A DNA stretch of 53,699 nt, taken from assembly GCA_036273735.1 (NCBI GenBank), contig DASUHA010000166.1, forward strand, positions 1-53,699. Reading direction: 5' to 3'. The notes under the pieces were generated by a model, which worked only from the letters and a program-made list of their open reading frames with translations, searched no databases and had not been told where the DNA came from. Each line of letters begins with the position of its first letter. Within the stretch, counting starts at the first letter, position 1. The translations under genes and the position numbers were made by a program. This DNA comes from 13-2-20CM-66-19 sp036273735 (GTDB lineage Bacteria > Pseudomonadota > Gammaproteobacteria > Steroidobacterales > Steroidobacteraceae). Positions 42,678 through 51,029 of the stretch are shown one piece after another.

Positions 42678-43769
42678 GTGCTTCGGGCAATTCCGGCGAC
42701 GCTGATGCGCGGGGGAACCTCGAAGGGACTCTACTTCAACGTCGGCGACCTTCCAGCCGAGCGCCGCGTCCGCGATCGGGTCCTGCTCGCCGCGATGGGC
42801 TCGGCCGATGTCCGTCAGATCGACGGGGTGGGCGGCGCCCACCCGCTGACGAGCAAAGTCGCCGTCATCGGCCCCGCGACGCGGGCGGATGCCGATGTCG
42901 ACTATCTTTTCCTCCAGGTCGTGGTCGACAGGGAAGAGGTCAGCGACTCGCAGAACTGCGGCAACATTCTCGCCGGCGTGGGGCCGTGGGCGATCGAGAA
43001 CGGCCTGGTCTCCATTGCCGGGCAGACGACGCCGGTGCGGATACACATGGTCAATACCGGCAGCATCGCGGTCGCGAGCGTGCCGACCCCGAATGGGGCG
43101 GTGGAGTACGAAGGCGACGTGCGCATCGATGGCGTTCCGGGTACGGCTGCCGGTATCAGCATCGACTTTCTGGATGTTGCAGGCTCTTCCTGCGGTGCGC
43201 TATTGCCTACGAGGAATGTCATCGACAACATCGATGGTATCGAGGGCACGTGCATCGACAACGGGATGCCCGTCGTGCTCCTCGCGGCGGAGGATTTCGG
43301 CGTCGGCGGCACGGAATCGCCGGAGGCTCTCGAGGCCAACGCGGCTCTCAAAGCGCGCGTGGAGAGGATCCGGCTCGCCATCGGGCCGCGCATGAATCTC
43401 GGCGATGTCGCCAGGAAGACGGTTCCGAAGATGTCGTTGATTTCACCCGCCCGCCACGGCGGCGACCTCAACACGCGGACCTTCATTCCCCATCGCGTGC
43501 ACGAGGCGATCGGCGTGCTCGGCGCGGTGAGCGTCGCGACCGCATGCATGATCCCTGGCACGATCGCGGCACGGATCATCGGTCGTGCCGCCTCTCCCGG
43601 TCTGCGACGGCTCGCGATCGAGCATCCCACCGGTTTCTTCACCGTCGAGATGGATGTCACGGGCAGCGGGAGTGACCTGCAGGTGAATCGCTCCGCCCTG
43701 TTGCGGACCGCGCGAAAGCTGATGCGAGGCGAGGTCTTCGTGCCGTCCGCCGCGTGGAGTGACCCGTGA
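42678..43769 (+). CDS. ligU: 4-oxalomesaconate tautomerase/isomerase (PrpF family)
   Basis: A 363-residue PrpF-family isomerase. PATLMRGGTSKGLYFN at the N terminus, then GVGGAHPLTSKVAVIG and SCGALLPT near the middle, are family marks. In 4,5-cleavage pathways the LigU/GalD type interconverts 4-oxalomesaconate with its isomer, so that LigJ can hydrate it. The start is GTG (42678) with AGGAG seven bases upstream. Its stop overlaps the next gene by 4 bp (GTGA). The assignment to LigU over 2-methylaconitate isomerase rests on operon context. Confidence 0.88.
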   Translation: MLRAIPATLMRGGTSKGLYFNVGDLPAERRVRDRVLLAAMGSADVRQIDGVGGAHPLTSKVAVIGPATRADADVDYLFLQVVVDREEVSDSQNCGNILAGVGPWAIENGLVSIAGQTTPVRIHMVNTGSIAVASVPTPNGAVEYEGDVRIDGVPGTAAGISIDFLDVAGSSCGALLPTRNVIDNIDGIEGTCIDNGMPVVLLAAEDFGVGGTESPEALEANAALKARVERIRLAIGPRMNLGDVARKTVPKMSLISPARHGGDLNTRTFIPHRVHEAIGVLGAVSVATACMIPGTIAARIIGRAASPGLRRLAIEHPTGFFTVEMDVTGSGSDLQVNRSALLRTARKLMRGEVFVPSAAWSDP

Positions 43770-44683
43770 GCGGCAGCCGGCCGGCTGGCGGACCGGCGCA
43801 GCGGATAGCGCTGATCGGCTATGGGGAAGTCGGCCAGATCCTCGCGGCGGACCTCCAAGCCGCCGGCGCGCGCGATGTGATGCTCTGGGACCGTCTCTTT
43901 CCAACAGCAGCGAGCGCCCCTAGCCGGGCGGCCGCGGCTTCCAAGGCGCAAGTCGCGAACTCGATGGCGGCGGCTCTCGAGCGCCGCTCCCTCGTCATCT
44001 CGGCCGTCACTGCGGCGAATTGTGTGCCCACGGCGCGTGAGGCGGCCGCCTCGATCGCGCCTGGAACGATCTACTTCGATCTCAACTCCGTGGCGCCGCA
44101 GACCAAGCGGACGGCTGCTGCCGCCATCGAGACGGGTGGCGGCCGCTATGTAGAGGCCGCGGTGATGTCGCCCATTGCGCCGAAGCGCATCGGCTCTCCC
44201 ATGCTGATCGGCGGCCCGCATGCGAGCGCCTTCGAGCCGCTGGCCCGGGAGCTCGGCTTCACGAGTATCCGGGTGTTCGATTCCGCGGTGGGGCGGGCAT
44301 CCGCGGCGAAGATGTGCCGGAGCGTCATGATCAAAGGGCTCGAGGCGCTCTTCGCCGAGTCGCTCCTCGCCGCCCGGCGGCACGGGGTGGAGCAGACGGT
44401 GCTCGAGTCGCTGCGGGATCTCTTCCCTCACGAAGACTGGGAGCGGATCGCGGCATACATGATCTCGCGCTCTCTGGAGCACGGCAGCCGGCGTGCGGAG
44501 GAGATGCGCGAGGCGGCTCACACCGTGGCCGATGCCGGCATCGATCCGCTGATGAGCCTCGCCTGCGCCGCGAGGCAGGAATGGGCCGCGGCGCGCAGCC
44601 CCGCACGCGCGCCGGGCTCGCTCGCGGAGTTGCTGGACACCGTGCTCGCCGCGAGCGGATCGGAAACGAGGGCGACCGCATGA
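43766..44683 (+). CDS. DUF1932-type NAD(P)-dependent dehydrogenase within the lig operon
   Basis: A 305-residue dehydrogenase of the 6-phosphogluconate/3-hydroxyisobutyrate dehydrogenase superfamily with a DUF1932-like C-terminal domain. The Rossmann motif is GYGEVG (18-23). The catalytic Lys is probably Lys182 in VGRASAAKMCRS, where the family's following Asn is replaced. It is not one of the known 4,5-cleavage enzymes, yet it sits between ligU and ligJ with 4-bp overlaps at both ends (GTGA start, ATGA stop), so it must be translated with them. It may reduce or oxidise a side intermediate. The substrate is unknown. Confidence 0.83.
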   Translation: MSGSRPAGGPAQRIALIGYGEVGQILAADLQAAGARDVMLWDRLFPTAASAPSRAAAASKAQVANSMAAALERRSLVISAVTAANCVPTAREAAASIAPGTIYFDLNSVAPQTKRTAAAAIETGGGRYVEAAVMSPIAPKRIGSPMLIGGPHASAFEPLARELGFTSIRVFDSAVGRASAAKMCRSVMIKGLEALFAESLLAARRHGVEQTVLESLRDLFPHEDWERIAAYMISRSLEHGSRRAEEMREAAHTVADAGIDPLMSLACAARQEWAAARSPARAPGSLAELLDTVLAASGSETRATA

Positions 44684-45702
44684 TCATCGATTGCCACGGG
44701 CACTACACGACCGCGCCGGCGGCGCACCAGCGTTTTCGGGAGGCCCAGACGGCGCGCCTCAAAGACGGTAGCTTGCCGCCGGCGAAGCCGGCTCAGGTCT
44801 CGGATGATGAGATTCGCGAGAGCATCGAAGCCAATCAGCTGAAGCTGCAAAGAGAGCGCGGCAGCGACCTCACGCTCTTTTCCCCGCGCGCCTCGGCCAT
44901 GGGTCATCACCTCGGCGATGAGGAGGTTTCTGCCGCGTGGACAGGCGCCAACAATGACCTGATCAAGCGTGTCGTCGATCTTTATCCCGACAACTTCGCC
45001 GGCGTCTGTCAGCTGCCGCAATCGCCGGGAGTGCCCATCGCGAATTCCATCCACGAGCTCGAACGCTGCATCCTCGAGCTGGGCTTCGTCGGCTGCAACC
45101 TGAACCCCGATCCGTCGGGCGGTCACTGGACGTCCCCGCCGCTCACCGACCGACACTGGTACCCGTTCTACGAGAAGATGGCCGAGCTGCAAGTGCCCGC
45201 AATGGTGCATGTCTCGGCGTCCTGCAATCCCTGTTTTCACGCGACGGGCGCGCATTACATCAACGCCGACACGACGGCGTTCATGCAATTCATCCAAGGG
45301 GATCTGTTCCACGACTTCCCGACCCTGAGATTCATCATTCCGCACGGCGGCGGCGCGGTGCCCTACCACTGGGGCCGCTACCGGGGCCTCGCCGATATGC
45401 TGAAGCGCCCTCCGCTGACCGAGCACGTGATGAGGAACGTGTTCTTCGATACCTGCGTCTACCATCAGCCGGGCATCGATCTGCTGTTCCGTGTGATCGA
45501 CCTCGACAACATTCTCTTCGGCTCCGAGATGGTCGGCGCGGTCCGCGGCATCGATCCCGAGACCGGATTTTATTTCGACGATACCAAGCGGTACATCGAT
45601 GCGCTGCCGATCCCGCAAGCCGACAAGACCCGCATTTTCGAGAAGAACGCGCGGCGCCTCTTTCCCCGGCTCGATGCGCTGCTGCAGGCGAGAGGTAAAT
45701 GA
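44680..45702 (+). CDS. ligJ: 4-oxalomesaconate hydratase
   Basis: A 340-residue amidohydrolase-fold hydratase, converting 4-oxalomesaconate to 4-carboxy-4-hydroxy-2-oxoadipate. Metal ligands His6 and His8 (DCHGHYTT), His177 (VPAMVHVSA) and Glu in LFGSEMVGAVRGIDP match LigJ. The length is that of LigJ. The ATG at 44680 overlaps the previous stop, and the next gene overlaps this one by 4 bp. Confidence 0.93.
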   Translation: MIIDCHGHYTTAPAAHQRFREAQTARLKDGSLPPAKPAQVSDDEIRESIEANQLKLQRERGSDLTLFSPRASAMGHHLGDEEVSAAWTGANNDLIKRVVDLYPDNFAGVCQLPQSPGVPIANSIHELERCILELGFVGCNLNPDPSGGHWTSPPLTDRHWYPFYEKMAELQVPAMVHVSASCNPCFHATGAHYINADTTAFMQFIQGDLFHDFPTLRFIIPHGGGAVPYHWGRYRGLADMLKRPPLTEHVMRNVFFDTCVYHQPGIDLLFRVIDLDNILFGSEMVGAVRGIDPETGFYFDDTKRYIDALPIPQADKTRIFEKNARRLFPRLDALLQARGK

Positions 45703-46640
45703 CCTCCGCTCTCGTACCCGGCGGTCCGGGATGGGCCGCGACCGGTGCCTCGGGCGCGTTCAAGATGGACGTCAACTGGCTTCCGTACCATCCCGATCCA
45801 TCGAAGCCCAACTATGCTCCCCCGCCGGGGGCGGTCGACGCCCACTGCCATGTGTTCGGTCCCGGCGCCGAGTTCCCCTACGCGCCGGAGCGCAAATATA
45901 CCCCCTGCGATGCCTCGAAGGAGCACCTGTGGGCATTGCGGGACTTCCTCGGCCTCGAGCGCAATGTGATCGTTCAGGCCACTTGCCACGGCACCGACAA
46001 TCGCGCACTCGTCGATGCCTTGCGCGCGTCGCAGGGTCGTGCGCGAGGGGTCGCATCCGTCGCGGCTGGCGTGTCCGATTCACAGCTGCGTGCGCTCGAT
46101 GCCGCCGGCGTCCGTGGAGTGCGTTTCAACTTCGTCAAGCGTCTGGTCGATACGACACCTCGCGAGGTCCTCGAGCAGATCGCACGGCGGGTGGCTCCGC
46201 TCGGCTGGCACATCGTCATCTACTTCGAGGCCGCGGAGCTGCCGCAGCTCTATGACTTCTTCGCATCGCTGCCGACGACTGTCGTGGTCGATCACATGGG
46301 GCGGCCCGATGTGACCCAGCCCGTGGACGGCCCGGAATACGAGCTGTTCGTTCGCCTGATGCGGGAGCACCCGAACATCTGGTCCAAAGTGAGCTGCCCG
46401 GAGCGGCTTTCGACGGTGGGGCCGCCACGCTATGAGGACGTTGTGCCCTTCGCCCGCAGGCTCGTCGCGGCCTTTCCGGATCGAGTGCTCTGGGGCACCG
46501 ACTGGCCGCACCCGAACCTCAAGGGTCACATGCCGGATGACGGCAAGCTCCTCGATTACGTCCCGCAGGTCGCGCCGACGGCGGCTCTGCGGCAGAAGCT
46601 CCTGGTCGACAATCCCAGCCGGCTCTACTTCGATCGCTGA
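45699..46640 (+). CDS. ligI: 2-pyrone-4,6-dicarboxylate lactonase
   Basis: A 313-residue metal-independent or weakly metal-dependent amidohydrolase that opens 2-pyrone-4,6-dicarboxylate to 4-oxalomesaconate. Evidence: KMDVNWLPYHPDPSKP near the N terminus, VDAHCHVFGPG and the catalytic Asp in LWGTDWPHPNLKG. The ATG overlaps the ligJ stop (ATGA). It is slightly longer at the N terminus than the usual LigI. The next gene is ligA, 11 bp downstream. Confidence 0.93.
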   Translation: MTSALVPGGPGWAATGASGAFKMDVNWLPYHPDPSKPNYAPPPGAVDAHCHVFGPGAEFPYAPERKYTPCDASKEHLWALRDFLGLERNVIVQATCHGTDNRALVDALRASQGRARGVASVAAGVSDSQLRALDAAGVRGVRFNFVKRLVDTTPREVLEQIARRVAPLGWHIVIYFEAAELPQLYDFFASLPTTVVVDHMGRPDVTQPVDGPEYELFVRLMREHPNIWSKVSCPERLSTVGPPRYEDVVPFARRLVAAFPDRVLWGTDWPHPNLKGHMPDDGKLLDYVPQVAPTAALRQKLLVDNPSRLYFDR

Positions 46641-46651
46641 GACCGCATCCC

Positions 46652-47056
46652 ATGTCACTCGAGAAGCCTTATTCCGACATCCCCGGCACCGTGATCTTCG
46701 ATGCGGATCAGGCGCGCAAGGGCTATCACCTGAACCAGTTCTGCATGTCATTGATGAAAGCGGACAATCGGACCCGATTCAAGCACGACGAGCGCGCGTA
46801 TCTGGACGAGTGGCCGATGTCGGAGGATCAGAAGCGCGCCGTGCTCACCCGCGACTACAACCGCATGATCGAGCTCGGGGGCAACATCTACTTTCTCGCG
46901 AAGCTCTTTTCGACGGATGGCAAGAGCTTCCAATACACGGCGGCAACGATGACCGGTATGACACAGGAAGCCTATGCAACCATGATGTTGAACGGCGGGC
47001 GCTCGCCCGAGGGCAATCGCCGCGTAGGCGAGCCTCCTGCCAAGGAGGGGAAATAG
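46652..47056 (+). CDS. ligA: Protocatechuate 4,5-dioxygenase alpha subunit
   Basis: A 134-residue small subunit. It starts MSLEKPYSDIPGTVIFDADQ and contains KGYHLNQFCMSLMKADNRTRF and MIELGGNIYFLAKLFSTDG, which are LigA hallmarks. It forms the alpha2beta2 extradiol dioxygenase with the next gene and covers part of the active site. It overlaps ligB by one base. The usual LigA size is about 139 residues. Confidence 0.94.
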   Translation: MSLEKPYSDIPGTVIFDADQARKGYHLNQFCMSLMKADNRTRFKHDERAYLDEWPMSEDQKRAVLTRDYNRMIELGGNIYFLAKLFSTDGKSFQYTAATMTGMTQEAYATMMLNGGRSPEGNRRVGEPPAKEGK

Positions 47057-47898
47057 TGGCTCGAATCACGGCGGGTGTCGCCACCTCGCACGTCCCTGCG
47101 ATAGGCGCGGCCCTCGACAACGGGCGTGCGGCTGAGCCCTACTGGAAGCCGCTCTTCGCCGGCTATGACTTCTCCAAAGACTGGATTGCGCGGCAGAAGC
47201 CCGACGTTGCCGTGTTGGTCTACAACGATCATGCCTCGGCCTTCAGCCTCGATATCGTGCCGACGTTCGCGATCGGCTGCGCCGCCTCGTTTCAACCCGC
47301 CGACGAGGGATGGGGCCCGAGGCCCGTGCCGGCGGTGGCGGGCCACCCCGAGCTGGCCTCCCACATCGCGCAGAGCGTGATCCAGCAGGATTTCGACCTC
47401 ACTATCGTCAACAGGATGGATGTCGACCACGGTCTGACGGTACCCATGTCGCTGATGTTCGGCCAGCCCGAGCGCTGGCCCGTCCGGGTCATCCCATTGG
47501 CCGTGAACGTCGTGCTCTTTCCGCCACCCTCCGGACGTCGATGCTTCGAGCTCGGCAAGGCCATTCGCAGGGCCGTGGAATCCTTTGACGAGGATCTTAA
47601 TGTCCAGGTGTGGGGGACCGGGGGCATGAGCCATCAGCTCCAGGGGCCGCGTGCCGGACTCATCAACAGGGAATGGGACAACCGCTGGCTCGACCGGCTG
47701 ATCGACGATCCGGAGGAGCTCGCGAAAATGCCCCATATCGAGTACCTGCGCGAGGCGGGCTCCGAGGGGGTGGAGCTGGTGATGTGGCTCATCATGCGCG
47801 GCGCGCTGGATGCCCGGGTGCGCACGATGCACCGCTTCTACCACGTTCCGGCCTCCAACACGGCCGTGGGCCACATCATCCTGGAGAATGGACAGTGA
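47056..47898 (+). CDS. ligB: Protocatechuate 4,5-dioxygenase beta subunit
   Basis: A 280-residue class III extradiol dioxygenase subunit, cleaving protocatechuate between C4 and C5 with Fe(II). His12 (ATSHVPAIG), His59 (YNDHASAF) and Glu240 (SEGVELVMW) are the iron ligands, and His193 (GGMSHQLQG) is the catalytic base; the spacing matches LigB. The start is GTG (47056) with GGAGGGG upstream, and the stop overlaps the next gene by 4 bp. The product is 4-carboxy-2-hydroxymuconate-6-semialdehyde. Confidence 0.95.
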   Translation: MARITAGVATSHVPAIGAALDNGRAAEPYWKPLFAGYDFSKDWIARQKPDVAVLVYNDHASAFSLDIVPTFAIGCAASFQPADEGWGPRPVPAVAGHPELASHIAQSVIQQDFDLTIVNRMDVDHGLTVPMSLMFGQPERWPVRVIPLAVNVVLFPPPSGRRCFELGKAIRRAVESFDEDLNVQVWGTGGMSHQLQGPRAGLINREWDNRWLDRLIDDPEELAKMPHIEYLREAGSEGVELVMWLIMRGALDARVRTMHRFYHVPASNTAVGHIILENGQ

Positions 47899-48845
47899 GG
47901 ATCATACTTGCCGGCGCGGGCGCATTCGGTCAAAAGCACCTCGATGCGATCCGAGCCATCGGCGGCATCGAAGTCGACTCCCTGGTGGGGCGCGAGCTCG
48001 AGCCGACGCGCGAAGTCGCAAAGAAATACGGCATCAGCCACGCCACGACGTCGCTTGCGGAGGCGCTGGCCCGCCCCGGCGTCGCCGCGGCCATCCTGGC
48101 GACTCCCACGCAGCTGCACGCCTTGCAGGCGATCGAATGCCTGCGGGCAGGGAAGCACGTTCAGGTGGAGATCCCCCTTGCCGACAGCTGGGCCGATGCG
48201 GAAGCAGTTGCCCGCACGCAGCGCGAGACCGGCCTCGTCTGCATGGTAGGCCACACCCGGCGGTTCAATCCCTCCCACCAGTGGATCCATCGGCGGGTCG
48301 GCGCGGGCGAGCTCAACATCCAGCAGATGGACGTGCAGACCTACTTCTTCCGCCGCACGAACATGAACGCGCTCGGGCAGCCGCGCTCATGGACCGATCA
48401 CCTGCTCTGGCACCACGCGGCGCATACGGTGGACCTCTTCGCCTATCAGGCAGGCTCGCCGATCAGCGTCGCGCACGCCATACAGGGTCCGATCCACCCG
48501 ACGCTCGGGATCGCCATGGACATGTCCATTCAGCTGAAGACGCAGGGCGGCGCCATCTGCACCCTGTCGCTCTCTTTCAACAACGATGGCCCCCTCGGGA
48601 CCTTCTTCCGTTACATCTGCGACCACGGCACCTACATAGCGCGCTACGACGATCTGATCGACGGCAAGGATCAGAAGATCGACGTCTCGAAAGTCGACGT
48701 GTCGATGAATGGGATCGAGCTGCAGGATCGGGAGTTCTTCGCGGCCATTCGCGAGCGACGGGAGCCGAACGCCAGCGTAGCCCAGGTTCTGCCTTGCTAC
48801 AGGACGCTTGCAGACCTCGAGCGGCAACTCACCTCACAACGGTGA
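47895..48845 (+). CDS. ligC: 4-carboxy-2-hydroxymuconate-6-semialdehyde dehydrogenase
   Basis: A 316-residue Gfo/Idh/MocA-family dehydrogenase. It oxidises the ring-cleavage product to 2-pyrone-4,6-dicarboxylate with NADP+. The Rossmann motif is GAGAFGQKHLDAI; EIPLADSW and MVGHTRRFNPSHQW are family marks. The start is GTG (47895) within the ligB stop (GTGA). It is the last gene of the operon. It ends one base before the end of the convergent pobA. Confidence 0.94.
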   Translation: MRIILAGAGAFGQKHLDAIRAIGGIEVDSLVGRELEPTREVAKKYGISHATTSLAEALARPGVAAAILATPTQLHALQAIECLRAGKHVQVEIPLADSWADAEAVARTQRETGLVCMVGHTRRFNPSHQWIHRRVGAGELNIQQMDVQTYFFRRTNMNALGQPRSWTDHLLWHHAAHTVDLFAYQAGSPISVAHAIQGPIHPTLGIAMDMSIQLKTQGGAICTLSLSFNNDGPLGTFFRYICDHGTYIARYDDLIDGKDQKIDVSKVDVSMNGIELQDREFFAAIRERREPNASVAQVLPCYRTLADLERQLTSQR

Positions 48846-48846
48846 T

Positions 48847-50016
48847 TCAAAGCGGCAGGCCGACGTAGTTCTCCGCCAGGGAGGCGAGGGCGGCTCGGGA
48901 GGACAGCAGGTACTCCAGTTCCGCTTCCTGGATGCGGCGGTCGAAGCCGCTGTGCTCGGGGAAGTGGTGCAGGAGCGAGGTCATGGACCATGAGAATCGC
49001 TCCGCCTTCCACACGCGAGCCAGTGCGCGCCGCGAGTATTCTTCGAGGCCCGTGTCGGAACCCTCCCGGTAATGTCCGATCAGTGCCTGCCACAGGTAGT
49101 ACACGTCGCTCGCGGCGAGATTGAGACCTTTGGCGCCGGTAGGGGGCACGATATGCGCCGCATCGCCCAGCAGAAAAACGCGGCCATGGCGCATGGGCTC
49201 CGCCACGAAGCTTCGCAACGGGGCGATACTCTTCTCGATCGATTGGCCGGTTTGCAGGCGAGCTGCTGCGGCCGGATCCAGACGACGCCCGAGCTCCTCA
49301 TAGAAGCGTCCATCCGGCCAGTCCTCGACCCGATCGTCCACGCTGCATTGGAGGTAGAGCCGACTGAGCCTGCGCGAGCGCATCGAACAGAGGGCAAAAC
49401 CCCGCTCACTGTTGACGTAGATCAGCTCGTCTGACACAGGCGGCTGATCGACCATGATTCCCAGCCACCCGAATGGATAAGTGCGCTCGTAAGAGATGAG
49501 CGCGCTCTGCGGAAAGCTGGAGCGGCTGACCCCATGAAAGCCGTCGCAGCCGGCAATGAAATCACAGTCGATGCTCCGTTCCTTGCCGTCATGTCGGTAA
49601 GTGACCCGCGGGTGAGAGCCGTCGATGCCATGGAGCCTCACGTCCTGCGCCTGGTAGACGGTGGTTCCGCCGGCACCCTGGCGGCCGGCCGCGAGGTCGC
49701 GGGTAATCTCGGTCTGGCCGTACACCACCACGCCGCACCCGATCAGCTCGCGGAAATTGACCCGATGCCGCGCGCCGGCAAAGGCGATCTCGATGCCATC
49801 GTGGAGGAGCGACTCGCGGCGCATGCGCTCGCCGACTCCAGCGGCATCCAAAAGCTCGGCCGTACCGGTTTCGATGATTCCTGCGCGGATGCGGCTGAGG
49901 ACATGCTCCGCCGTTTGCCGTTCGAGTACGACGTTCGAGATACCCTCCTTGAGAAGAAGCTGCCCGAGCAGTAGGCCTGAGGGTCCGGCTCCAACGATGG
50001 CGACTTGCGTGCGCAT
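48847..50016 (-). CDS. pobA: 4-hydroxybenzoate 3-monooxygenase
   Basis: A 389-residue FAD monooxygenase, converting 4-hydroxybenzoate to protocatechuate with NADPH. GAGPSG (8-13), SRIRAGIIETGT, CDGFHGVSRSSFP and FLLGDAAHIVPPTGAKGLN are PobA motifs, and the length is that of PobA (about 394). The ATG at 50016 has no good ribosome site; a TATTTT box lies close upstream. It converges on ligC and is divergent from the AraC regulator, giving a feed into the lig operon. Confidence 0.95.
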   Translation of the reverse strand: MRTQVAIVGAGPSGLLLGQLLLKEGISNVVLERQTAEHVLSRIRAGIIETGTAELLDAAGVGERMRRESLLHDGIEIAFAGARHRVNFRELIGCGVVVYGQTEITRDLAAGRQGAGGTTVYQAQDVRLHGIDGSHPRVTYRHDGKERSIDCDFIAGCDGFHGVSRSSFPQSALISYERTYPFGWLGIMVDQPPVSDELIYVNSERGFALCSMRSRRLSRLYLQCSVDDRVEDWPDGRFYEELGRRLDPAAAARLQTGQSIEKSIAPLRSFVAEPMRHGRVFLLGDAAHIVPPTGAKGLNLAASDVYYLWQALIGHYREGSDTGLEEYSRRALARVWKAERFSWSMTSLLHHFPEHSGFDRRIQEAELEYLLSSRAALASLAENYVGLPL

Positions 50017-50083
50017 GATTCGCTAAAATAGGCCGCAGCTTCCACTCGCACCATGGACGCAACTCCTCTGGGATTGGACTTTT

Positions 50084-50977
50084 GTGCAAACCGGCGCCCG
50101 CGCTCCCGTTCCTCGGTTCTTTCTCTATGGCGAGCCACCGCGCGATCCCGATGAGCGATTCGTCCATGTGGAGACGATCGCGGATCGCAGCCGGCTTTAT
50201 GATTGGCGCATTCGGCCGCACGCGCACAGGAGCCTTCACCAGATACTGGTGATCTCGAGCGGCGGCGGCGAGATGCAGGCGGAAGCGCTACGCCACTCGT
50301 TCCAGGCGCCGGCGCTCCTCACCGTACCCGCCGGCGTCATACATGGCTTCACTTTCTCTCCGGAGACCGAAGGCTGTGTGGTTACCTTCGCGGAGACGCT
50401 TTTTCGAGACCTTGCGCGGCAGGAGCCCGCGTTTCGTCCGCTCTTCACGAGCGCGAGTTGTGCATCGCTCGCCGCCGATCCGGCCGAGGAGCAGGAGCTC
50501 GCCGATGCGCTGCCGAGGCTCAGGCGCGAGCTCGCCTGGCGGGCGCCGGCCAGCACCGCGGCGGTCATCGCGCGCCTGAGCACGGTCCTGGTGAGCGCCG
50601 TGCGCGCGCTTCATCAGCCTGCGACTCTGTTATCCGCTTCCGCGAACGCGCGAGCCGCCCTGGTGGCGAGGTTCCGCGAGAAGATCGAGGCGCACCTGCG
50701 CATGGGTCTGACGATTGCACAATATGCGAAAGCCCTCCACGTGACGCAGGCGAGACTGCGCGCCGCCTGCCTGGAGGTCACGGGGAAACCCCCGGTGCGC
50801 GTGCTCGAAGATCGCATGCTGCTCGAGGCGAAAAGGACGCTCACTTACACCAACATGACGGTCGCCGAGACCGCCTTTTATCTCGGATTCACTGACCCGG
50901 CATATTTTTCGCGCTTCTTCAGCAAGCTGGCGGGCGAGTCGGCGGCCGCGTTTCGTAAACGAGTGACGACTCCTTGA
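50084..50977 (+). CDS. pobR: AraC-family regulator, PobR-like
   Basis: A 297-residue AraC-type regulator. The N-terminal cupin part (HAHRSLHQILVISSGGGEM, LLTVPAGVIHGFTFSPE) binds the effector. The C-terminal two-helix-turn-helix domain is at about 215-295 (TIAQYAKALHVTQARLRAAC, MTVAETAFYLGFTDPAYFSRFF). The start is GTG at 50084; the ATG at 50053 is out of frame. It is divergent from pobA with 67 bp between, as is common for AraC-type PobR. I infer activation of pobA by 4-hydroxybenzoate. Confidence 0.82.
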   Translation: MQTGARAPVPRFFLYGEPPRDPDERFVHVETIADRSRLYDWRIRPHAHRSLHQILVISSGGGEMQAEALRHSFQAPALLTVPAGVIHGFTFSPETEGCVVTFAETLFRDLARQEPAFRPLFTSASCASLAADPAEEQELADALPRLRRELAWRAPASTAAVIARLSTVLVSAVRALHQPATLLSASANARAALVARFREKIEAHLRMGLTIAQYAKALHVTQARLRAACLEVTGKPPVRVLEDRMLLEAKRTLTYTNMTVAETAFYLGFTDPAYFSRFFSKLAGESAAAFRKRVTTP

Positions 50978-51029
50978 CCACGCTATGCGTCGGGCTCGCC
51001 TGTTCCTGACAGCGAAGCGCGCGGCCGAG

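Noticed and set aside
42902..44521. 539-codon minus-strand frame across ligU and the DUF1932 gene
   Set aside because: It crosses the boundary of two well-supported plus-strand genes and has no family features, so it is a shadow frame.
48847..50016. The FAD monooxygenase considered as a gallate or phenol hydroxylase
   Set aside because: Length and motifs along the whole chain fit 4-hydroxybenzoate 3-monooxygenase, and the divergent AraC regulator supports it.
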